DNA from: Arthrobacter sp. U41
GTDB lineage: Bacteria; Actinomycetota; Actinomycetes; Actinomycetales; Micrococcaceae
NCBI RefSeq assembly: GCF_001750145.1
Contig: NZ_CP015732.1
Span: forward strand, 620,001-684,000
Reading direction: 5' to 3'
Length of the DNA: 64,000 bases
Part shown: in pieces, positions 58,076 to 64,000 of the stretch
Layout: every line of letters begins with the position of its first letter
How positions within the stretch are numbered: the first letter of the stretch is position 1
Notes under the pieces: generated by a model
What the model was told of the DNA's origin: nothing
Database searches by the model: none
The model's input: only the letters and a program-made list of their open reading frames with translations
Made by a program: the position numbers and the translations under genes

Positions 58076-59586
58076 GCAGCCACCTTCTCTCGGATGATGT
58101 CGACGGTGACGTTGTCGCCTTCGAGGATTTCAACGACCCTGCCGTGGCGGACGACTATTACGCGGTGGCAGCAGGCCACCAACTCGGGTGCATCGTCCGA
58201 TATGACGATGATGCCCATTCCCTGGGCTGCTTCGGCGCGAAGGATGCTCAGAATCTCGGCCTTCGATCCGATGTCGACGCCGACAGTCGGGCCGTTCAGC
58301 ATCAGGATGCGAGGACGACGTGCCAGCCACTTGGCGAGCACCACGCGTTGGGCGTTGCCGCCTGAGAGGGTTCGAACCGGCGATTGTACGTTCGGCGCCT
58401 TGACGCGCAAACGGGTGAAGAGACCCTGGATTGTCTTCCTTACGGCGGGAAAATCCAGGGTGCCGAATCGCGTCGTGTGTTCGTTCGGGGAGCCTGCGAT
58501 GATGTTGTCGGCGATCGACTTATCCATGAATAGACCCTGGGTCAGGCGGTCCTCAGGGACGTACCCGATGCCCGCCTCGAGGGCGTCCTTGATGGAGCGG
58601 ATGGGAACTTCTGTGCCGTTGATCTTTATCGCGCCGGAGTCGTGCGGCACGGCCCCAAATAGCGATTCGGCGATTTCAGTGCGTCCAGAGCCGAGAAGTC
58701 CGGTCAAACCGAGAATCTCCCCGCTGCGGAGGTTGAAGGAGACGTCCTTGTACGCCCCCTTCAACCCAAGTCCATCGAGTTCCAGGACAACATCAGAGGC
58801 CGGATCCAACTGGCTAACGTGCCGGGTTTCGTCCAATTCGCGCCCTGTCATGTGAAAGGCGATGGCATTGGGGTCCAGCGTTGCGGCAGGGCTCGTGACG
58901 ACATTCTTGCCGGAGCGCAGGATCGCAACGCGCTGGGAAATCTTGAGAACCTCATCCAGCTTGTGGGAAACAAAGATGAGTCCCACGCCCTTGGCGCGCA
59001 AACGTTCAACGATCACGAACAGCCTGTCCACCTCGGTATGCGTCAGCGCCGTAGTTGGTTCGTCCATGATCAGCACGCGGGCATCGCTGACGAGCGCACG
59101 ACAGATCGCGGTCAGCTGCTTGTCGGCGACTGAGAGTTGTTCAACATCGGCGTCGAGGTCCAGATTCAAACCGAGATCATCGACGATGGCCTGCGCGGCA
59201 GGACGTGCTGCTCGCGCGCTGTAAAGCCGGCGACGACCTGCCACAGCTGCAGTCAAGACGATATTTTCGGCCACGGTGAGGTTGGGGAACAGGGAGAAGT
59301 CCTGATAGATGACCTGGATCCCGCTCTTAATTGCGGCGGTGGGGTCCATCGAAGAATAACTATTGCCATCGACGAGTATCTCGCCGGAGTCTGGCTTCTC
59401 GGCGCCCGAGATGATCTTGATGAGCGTCGACTTTCCGCAGCCATTCTCTCCGGCGAGGCAGAGCACTTCACCGGGAAACAGGTCTAGCGAGACATCACTC
59501 AGTGCGGCGACACCACCAAATGTCTTGACAATATTTCGCACCTCAAGCACAGGCGGAGGCGGCCCTTTGAGGGCGTTACTTGTCAT
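58072..59586 (-). CDS. Sugar ABC transporter ATP-binding protein (RbsA-type, duplicated)
   Basis: 504 residues from ATG 59586. First cassette: Walker A GENGCGKST, Q-loop YQDFSLFPNLTVAENI, a signature region LSVADKQLTAICRAL (variant of LSGGQ) and Walker B VLIMDEPTTAL. Second cassette: the degenerate Walker A GLLGSGRTEI usual for RbsA, signature LSGGNAQRVVLAKWL and Walker B ILMLNGPTVGVD, where the usual DEPT is NGPT. So the second site lacks its catalytic Glu and the preceding Asp, and hydrolysis should depend on the other half. It energises the two permeases encoded downstream. Confidence 0.92.
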   Translation of the reverse strand: MTSNALKGPPPPVLEVRNIVKTFGGVAALSDVSLDLFPGEVLCLAGENGCGKSTLIKIISGAEKPDSGEILVDGNSYSSMDPTAAIKSGIQVIYQDFSLFPNLTVAENIVLTAAVAGRRRLYSARAARPAAQAIVDDLGLNLDLDADVEQLSVADKQLTAICRALVSDARVLIMDEPTTALTHTEVDRLFVIVERLRAKGVGLIFVSHKLDEVLKISQRVAILRSGKNVVTSPAATLDPNAIAFHMTGRELDETRHVSQLDPASDVVLELDGLGLKGAYKDVSFNLRSGEILGLTGLLGSGRTEIAESLFGAVPHDSGAIKINGTEVPIRSIKDALEAGIGYVPEDRLTQGLFMDKSIADNIIAGSPNEHTTRFGTLDFPAVRKTIQGLFTRLRVKAPNVQSPVRTLSGGNAQRVVLAKWLARRPRILMLNGPTVGVDIGSKAEILSILRAEAAQGMGIIVISDDAPELVACCHRVIVVRHGRVVEILEGDNVTVDIIREKVAA

Positions 59587-59645
59587 ATCGGAACCTTTCA
59601 GGAGGGCGTGGGACGACACGTTTGCTGGCCCCACGCCCCGTACTA

Positions 59646-60692
59646 TCAGAAGTTGTACTGCTTGGCGGATTCGGCGTCCGCCTCGATGGAAGCATCGCCC
59701 AGGAAGACGTTGTCGTAACCGTCCAGCTTCTTCAAGCTGTTGTAGCCCTTAATGCCCAGATCGGTGCCGGCTTCGATCTTGCCTCCGGTGGCAAGAATGC
59801 GGGCAATCTCAAGCTGGGCCTCTCCGGCCAGGGCCGGGTCCCAGAAGAAGATCTTGTCGATGCCCCCGGTGGCGAGGTACTTGCTCGCAGCGGAGGGAAT
59901 CGAGGTCCCCATGACGCAGATGTCCTTGGCTTTCCCGGCTTCTTCCACTGCGCGGGCGATGCCAGGAACGTCGTTACCGGCAGAGCCCTCAAATCCCTTG
60001 ATATTCGGGTGCTTCGCAAGGATTTCCTTGGCCTTTTGGTACGCGGCGGCTTCGTTGTCCGTGCTTTCGATCGGGTCCTCAACGCGCTTCATGTCAGGGA
60101 AGTTCGACTTCTGGTAGTCGTAGGCAGCCCCGACCCACTCCATGTGTGTCTTGGCCGTGAGACCCCCGACAAACTGGACGTAGTCCCCCTTACCCTCCAT
60201 GCATGCACCCAGGCTCGTCATGATCTTCTGGCCGTAAACGGCATTATCGAAGGCTTCAATGTCGATGTCGACATTCTTGATTCCAGTGGCCTCATGCGCG
60301 ACCGTAATGATGCCCTTGGCCTTGGCTTGGGCCAACACGTTGGCAACGGCTTCCGGCGAATTCGGTACCACAGTGATCGCCGTCGGGTTCTGCGCGACCA
60401 AGTCCTGAATGATCTTGATCTGCTTTTCCGGGCTGACATCGTCGCCGCCTTCGGTGCGGGTGTCGATGCCCGTGCGCTTACCGTATGCCTGCACGCCTTC
60501 GTCCATGCGGTCGAACCATGCGATGCCCTTGAGTTTGACGACGGTCACCATGGTCATGTCTGACGCTTTAGCGTCGCCGCTGGCTCCAGGTGCGGGCGTC
60601 GCTGCAGCCCCGTCGTTAACAGAGCCGCAACCCGTCATGAGGACGGCCGAGAGACCTGCGGCCAAAAACGCTGATGTACGCAAAAGCTTCAT
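59646..60692 (-). CDS. Sugar ABC transporter substrate-binding lipoprotein (RbsB/RhaS-like)
   Basis: 348 residues from ATG 60692, with AAAGGAG nine bases upstream. The signal MKLLRTSAFLAAGLSAVLMTGCG has lipobox LMTGC. The mature protein is a periplasmic-binding family 4 type: MVTVVKLKGIAWFDRMDEGVQAYGKRTG, QIKIIQDLVAQNPTAITVVPNSPEAV, IKGFEGSAGNDVPGIARAVEEAGKAKDICVMG and DKIFFWDPALAGEAQLEIA. Closest in style to rhamnose or autoinducer-2 binding proteins. First gene of the operon, facing the repeat array and the divergent DeoR regulator. Confidence 0.9.
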   Translation of the reverse strand: MKLLRTSAFLAAGLSAVLMTGCGSVNDGAAATPAPGASGDAKASDMTMVTVVKLKGIAWFDRMDEGVQAYGKRTGIDTRTEGGDDVSPEKQIKIIQDLVAQNPTAITVVPNSPEAVANVLAQAKAKGIITVAHEATGIKNVDIDIEAFDNAVYGQKIMTSLGACMEGKGDYVQFVGGLTAKTHMEWVGAAYDYQKSNFPDMKRVEDPIESTDNEAAAYQKAKEILAKHPNIKGFEGSAGNDVPGIARAVEEAGKAKDICVMGTSIPSAASKYLATGGIDKIFFWDPALAGEAQLEIARILATGGKIEAGTDLGIKGYNSLKKLDGYDNVFLGDASIEADAESAKQYNF

Positions 60693-60731
60693 CAATTCAC
60701 TCCTTTGTGATCACGCAATGCGGATGCCTGA

Positions 60732-60845
60732 ATCCGCGCATCGGTTTCTCCGATCTGTGCATACGCTAGGTGAAATTCGCGCACGTGTCGAGGGTTTCGT
60801 GCATATTTGCTAAAATCCGTGCAAATATTGCGCGAAATCGCGCAC
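60732..60845. promoter_or_regulatory. Six-copy ~21-bp-periodic operator array
   Basis: A 10-bp motif (ATCCGCGCAT, ATCTGTGCAT, ATTCGCGCAC, TTTCGTGCAT, ATCCGTGCAA, AATCGCGCAC) starts at 60732, 60753, 60775, 60795, 60815 and 60836, spacings 21, 22, 20, 20 and 21. An extra inverted match (GCGCGAAAT) overlaps the last copies. All lie on one face of the helix in the divergent promoter region, as expected for cooperative binding of the DeoR-type regulator. Confidence 0.75.
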
Positions 60846-60883
60846 AGGTCTACCCTTTAGCTCATACCAAGGAAAGGGGCCCA

Positions 60884-61663
60884 ATGTCGCGCCGCCAGGA
60901 GATTGTCGAGCTTATTGAGGAGCACGGCTTTCAGAGCGTCACTACGCTTGCCAGGAAGTACGGAGTAGATGCGTCTACGATTCGGCGAGATCTGGAGCGG
61001 CTCGCCGAGGAGAAAAGAATCCGGCGCACCCATGGCGGTGCCGCGCCGGCCGAGCCTTCTGCCCGCGCTCGCGGGACAGAATTTCAGGCACAGGAAAAAG
61101 AGGCAATCGGCGCAGCCACCGCTGACAGGATTCTTGAGAACCAGACGGTGCTACTCGATAGCGGCACCACTTGCCTGGAAGTGGCCCGGCACCTTGGTCA
61201 TTCGCGCCTGACCGTGGTTACCCACGACCTGATGGTTGGGATGGAGATCGCACGCAAACCGCGTATCAATCTGGTATTCATTGGCGGCGAACTCCTTCCA
61301 GGCACGACCTCCATGTGGGGTCCGGCTTCGCTGCAGCAACTCGAGAACATGCGGGTCAACGTGGCTGTTTTTGGGGCGGGAGCCGTAATGGATGACGGGA
61401 TCTACGCAAGCTCGAGCTATTCGATTGAGCTCAAACGCAAGATGCGCTCCGTGGCAGGCGAGGCCTTTTTTGTCGCAGATAGCTCAAAATTCGGGCGCGA
61501 GGCACTTTTTAAGGTCTTCGGGTTCGAGGACTTCACTGCGGGGATCACCGATGACGGGATCGATCCGATTCGAGCGGCTCGTTGGCCCATCCCCCTGATC
61601 CGGGCAGGCACAACGAATGAGTCCTCAGTCACACGAAACGAACAACAGGTCCGGTACCTTTAG
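60884..61663 (+). CDS. DeoR family transcriptional regulator
   Basis: 259 residues from ATG 60884, with GGAAAGG upstream. The N-terminal helix-turn-helix SRRQEIVELIEEHGFQSVTTLARKYGVDASTIRRDLERLAEEKRIRRTHGGA is the family signature. The sensing domain has LLDSGTTCLEVARHL, VVTHDLMVGMEIA, VFIGGELLPGTTSMWGPAS and FFVADSSKFGREALFKV. It is divergent from the sugar operon and next to the repeat array, so it probably controls that operon in response to a sugar phosphate made by DhaK/L or the FGGY kinase. Confidence 0.9.
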   Translation: MSRRQEIVELIEEHGFQSVTTLARKYGVDASTIRRDLERLAEEKRIRRTHGGAAPAEPSARARGTEFQAQEKEAIGAATADRILENQTVLLDSGTTCLEVARHLGHSRLTVVTHDLMVGMEIARKPRINLVFIGGELLPGTTSMWGPASLQQLENMRVNVAVFGAGAVMDDGIYASSSYSIELKRKMRSVAGEAFFVADSSKFGREALFKVFGFEDFTAGITDDGIDPIRAARWPIPLIRAGTTNESSVTRNEQQVRYL

Positions 61664-62112
61664 TTTCCGATGATCGATTTGCGGCGTTCGATTACCAGCT
61701 GGTGCTCGCCACCGCGGGCGCTGCAAGCTACCGCCCGACCTCTCGGACAAAGTCCATGGTGAGGCGAAGTGAGTATCTATCTCCCCAGCACCTCGGTGTC
61801 GCCGTCGACAATTGCCAGCAGCTGGGTCTGTAGTTACCTATCAGAACGGCCTCCGGGGCGTGACGAGAACGGCGCAAATGGCGCTGCCCGAAGTTGAACC
61901 GTGCCGGCCGCTGACATGGAAGATACTTTGGGGTAAGGCCAAAAGCTACAGGTAAGACGTCAGGCCCTTCATCTGCTCGTGTCCCCTGAGCACGCGTCTG
62001 ATAGTTCTCGAATTCGGTGGCAAACGGCCGCGCCACCTTCGCCATCTGCAGTTAGCCGGCAATTTGCAGCGTACTCGGCTCGTTAGGATCCGGCGCCGGC
62101 CCGACACCGGTT
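61664..62112. other. Gene-free stretch
   Basis: About 450 bp downstream of the DeoR gene. No supported coding sequence, RNA gene or repeat. A minus-strand frame at 61728-62045 lacks protein character. Confidence 0.45.
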
Positions 62113-62440
62113 TTGAACCCAGTAGAACTGCAGGACCTGATCGATCACGTCGGGCGCACCGCGGCAGCCAGCTTCGCGTCTGATTTCCTCGACCTTCTCG
62201 AGGACCGCCTCACCCACGTGAACGCAGCACTAAGGCAGGCGGACGCTGTATCCGCCCTGAACGCCGTTCTTATCCTCAAGGCAAGCTCGGCGATGCTCGG
62301 AGCGGTGCAGATGGCCCTCTAGTGCACCGGCCTCGAGACCGAACTCCGCAGACAGCGAATACCCCACACCGGCCCACTCCCGCGGCTCGCCGCCGACTTC
62401 ACCTCGGCTTTGGGGGCTTTGATCGCTATCACGTTTTTAG
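62113..62440 (+). pseudogene. HPt-like domain gene interrupted by an in-frame amber codon
   Basis: The first part (TTG 62113) reads FLDLLEDRLTHVNAALRQAD then AVLILKASSAMLGAVQMAL, and stops at TAG 62320-62322. The same frame continues as CTGLETELRRQRIPHTGPLP, then RLAADFTSALGALIAIT. The whole has the look of a small histidine-phosphotransfer (HPt) protein: a helix pair around the xxLKxSSAMLGA motif, then a further helix. The phospho-His position (H-x-L-K) is Leu here, so even a repaired gene would be an HPt-like protein without the acceptor. Start and end are uncertain; the 3' end runs into the opposite lipoprotein gene. Confidence 0.55.
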
Positions 62441-62866
62441 GCGACGCCAACGGTGGCACGTGCTCAAGCTTTCGTTTGCCGGAACACGGGCACCCTCCAG
62501 GGCCACGGAGTTCCCGTCGGACAGGGCGGAACCGTCCGGAAGAACCAATGATTCACCGTTGAAGTTCGTTCCTTCGGGAAAGACCAGCGTCGTGGTTTCA
62601 CCGTCTTTCGCTCGCGCGGTAATGCAACCGGCCCCGTCCGACGCCAAGCTGCCGGTGAGCTGCGCCTCTACCCTCGGAGCAGAGGACGGGCCGGAATGCA
62701 TGACGGCCTTCTTGCCCCCGATACTGAGCAGCAGCTCGGTGGGCAACTCCTGCTGCGCTGGAGGAGAGGCAGGCCCATTCGTCGGGTCGCTCTGCGGCGT
62801 CGCGGCACATGAGGTCAAGGAAAGGGCGATGGCCGCAGCAACGCCCCAAGTAACTCGGTGCTTCAT
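62429..62866 (-). CDS. Lipoprotein, hypothetical
   Basis: 145 residues from ATG 62866. The signal peptide KHRVTWGVAAAIALSLTSC has lipobox LTSC. The mature part begins with a low-complexity linker (AATPQSDPTNGPASPPAQQE). A small domain follows (LLLSIGGKKAVMHSGP, LASDGAGCITARAKDGETTTLVFPEGTNFNGESLVLPDGSAL). The last nine residues (CHRWRRLKT) differ in character from the rest, and the gene end overlaps the 3' end of the amber-interrupted HPt-like gene, so its tail may have been replaced at a rearrangement point. Function unknown. Confidence 0.65.
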   Translation of the reverse strand: MKHRVTWGVAAAIALSLTSCAATPQSDPTNGPASPPAQQELPTELLLSIGGKKAVMHSGPSSAPRVEAQLTGSLASDGAGCITARAKDGETTTLVFPEGTNFNGESLVLPDGSALSDGNSVALEGARVPANESLSTCHRWRRLKT

Positions 62867-62894
62867 GTCTGTACCCCCGAGCGGTTCGTCGCAG

Positions 62895-64000
62895 TCATCG
62901 GGCGGTGGAGTATCTGGCCGACGCATCCTGGCCGGTGTTGTTGAAGACCAGGTAGAGGACGCGGAGCATGAGGACGGCGGCCACGCCGGCAAGGTTGTAT
63001 CCGATGACGTGGAAAAGCAGACCGGGGGCGACCTCGGCGCTGTTGCCGAAGGCGAGCAGGACGACGCCCGTGATTCCGAGAACCCCGGCGATGACGGTCA
63101 GCAGCGTCTGGCCCAACATACGGGTCAGGACTTCCCGGTCGCGGCGGTCTGCGAGGAGCCGGACGTTGACGCTCTGGTGACCTTCCTGCAGGGCTGAGAC
63201 GAGCTGGTCAAGATGGCGCGGCAATTTGCGCAGGAGCGGGAGGGTGTCCATCAGCTCCCGTTGCACGGTTTCCTTGATCCCACCGGCGCTGAGTTGTTCC
63301 CCGATTTGGGCGTCGACGAACGTCCGGGCCTCGGCGACTATGTCGAAGCCCGGTGCGAGCGAGGTCAGCGTCCCGTGGACGGCTGCTATTGCACGGAAGG
63401 CACCGGCCAGGGCCGGGGGGATCGCGGGATCGAACCGGCCTAGGATGCGGATCAGTTCGTTGAGGACTTTCAGATCCAGCGGGACACCGGGTTGGAGGGA
63501 CGTTCCCATGAATTGGCTGAGGGTGCGTTTAAGGACGGGAACGTCGATCTCGTCTGGGCGGATGACAACCTCTAAGAGGGCCTCGACAAGGAGTCCTGCG
63601 TCGGCCCGGTCGATGGCCAGGACGACATGTTGGAGGCTTATCCGGAGTTCGTGGTCCAGCCGGCCTACCGAGCCAAAGTCGACCAGGCCCAGCCGGCCGT
63701 CACGGAGAATGATGATGTTTCCCGGATGCGGGTCCGCGTGGAATGTTCCGTCGATCATTATTTGCCGCAGAAGGCTGCGCATCAGCTGGGTCGCATAGTC
63801 CTTGCGGGTGCCGGCGTCCATGGAGCCGGCCGTGGCCGGGTCGCTGAACGTGCGGCCGTCCAGCATCTGCATCACAAGCACGCGGGAGGAGCAGAGCTCG
63901 GGGACGTGGTGCGGGATGACGACCCGCACGTCGCCGGGGTGCCGGGCGACGGCGGCGCGGAGCGCGACTATGTTGCGCGCCTCCTGCTCGTAGTCCAGTT
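62895..64000 (-). CDS. ABC1/UbiB (AarF)-type atypical kinase, N-terminus cut by window edge
   Basis: 368 codons are visible; the frame runs off the right edge, with LDYEQEARNIVALRAAVARHPGDVRVVIP upstream of the first in-window ATG (63929). The atypical kinase core shows the family LDYxxEAxN motif, then SSRVLVMQMLDGRTF, GTFHADPHPGNIIIL (catalytic loop HADPHPGN) and LGLVDFGSVGRL (DFG). The C-terminus has two membrane helices (VLTRMLGQTLLTVIAGVLGITGVVLLAFG, LFHVIGYNLAGVAAVLMLRVLYLVF). Family members support quinone or isoprenoid lipid metabolism; the client here is unknown. Confidence 0.9.
   Translation of the reverse strand, partial: LDYEQEARNIVALRAAVARHPGDVRVVIPHHVPELCSSRVLVMQMLDGRTFSDPATAGSMDAGTRKDYATQLMRSLLRQIMIDGTFHADPHPGNIIILRDGRLGLVDFGSVGRLDHELRISLQHVVLAIDRADAGLLVEALLEVVIRPDEIDVPVLKRTLSQFMGTSLQPGVPLDLKVLNELIRILGRFDPAIPPALAGAFRAIAAVHGTLTSLAPGFDIVAEARTFVDAQIGEQLSAGGIKETVQRELMDTLPLLRKLPRHLDQLVSALQEGHQSVNVRLLADRRDREVLTRMLGQTLLTVIAGVLGITGVVLLAFGNSAEVAPGLLFHVIGYNLAGVAAVLMLRVLYLVFNNTGQDASARYSTAR

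Noticed and set aside
60732-60845. CRISPR array or plasmid iterons
   Set aside because: The motif is short (10 bp), lies in a divergent regulator/operon promoter, and no cas or rep gene is present; an operator array fits better.

Overview
The window is high-GC actinobacterial chromosome. It has GTG and TTG starts, ANTAR and DevR-like regulators, DUF2630, DUF1206, DUF1992 and DUF6221 proteins, IS110 elements and MalEFG-type sugar transporters. Gene content and protein style suggest an Arthrobacter or Pseudarthrobacter (Micrococcaceae). This is an inference; there is no rRNA or other marker gene in the window to confirm it.

Layout. 0-3.9 kb: a cut DUF2630 gene, a CapA-like protein, an LLM-class flavin oxidoreductase and two convergent GAF-ANTAR regulators. 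3.9-15.7 kb is an accessory stretch with long gene-poor gaps. It holds an intact IS110 element (4.2-5.7 kb), a second, decayed copy (11.7-12.7 kb), an IS30 relic, a FUSC-type transporter, several small membrane proteins, a DUF1206 protein, a third GAF-ANTAR regulator, a DevR-like response regulator and small hypothetical genes. 15.9-18 kb: a secreted subtilisin-like protease and a DUF1992 protein. 18.2-33.6 kb is a cell-surface polysaccharide locus. It encodes one family-4 and three family-2 glycosyltransferases, a flippase, a large membrane protein, a membrane-anchored GH16 enzyme, two paralogous nucleotidyltransferase/P-loop kinase fusions, an APH-type kinase and an acyl-CoA synthetase. 34.2-41 kb: a secreted two-domain protein, an SDR/TetR pair with a clear operator, tandem DUF202 membrane proteins and a lone GHKL ATPase.

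41.2-51.6 kb is a galactoside module. An ABC importer and a GH36 alpha-galactosidase are divergent from a LacI regulator. They are followed by galT-galK and a divergent DeoR regulator. Imported alpha-galactosides would be cleaved to galactose, which GalK and GalT then process (Leloir pathway). The LacI-controlled part is bracketed by two copies of a 62-bp palindromic element. galT runs into galK in one open frame through a C7 tract.

51.6-61.7 kb is a second sugar or polyol catabolic operon. It contains an RbsABC-type importer, DhaK- and DhaL-like kinase subunits, an NAD-dependent epimerase/dehydratase-type enzyme and an FGGY kinase. A divergent DeoR-type regulator faces a six-copy, roughly 21-bp-periodic motif array. 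The substrate is unknown; a C3-C5 keto-sugar or polyol is likely. The window ends with an amber-interrupted HPt-like gene, a lipoprotein and the cut end of an ABC1/UbiB-type kinase.

The best candidates for new biology are: the IS110 unit with its antisense small gene and structured leader; the nucleotidyltransferase-kinase(-methyltransferase-like) fusions in the polysaccharide locus; the six-repeat operator array; the galT/galK C7 junction; and the palindromic pair around the galactoside cluster.
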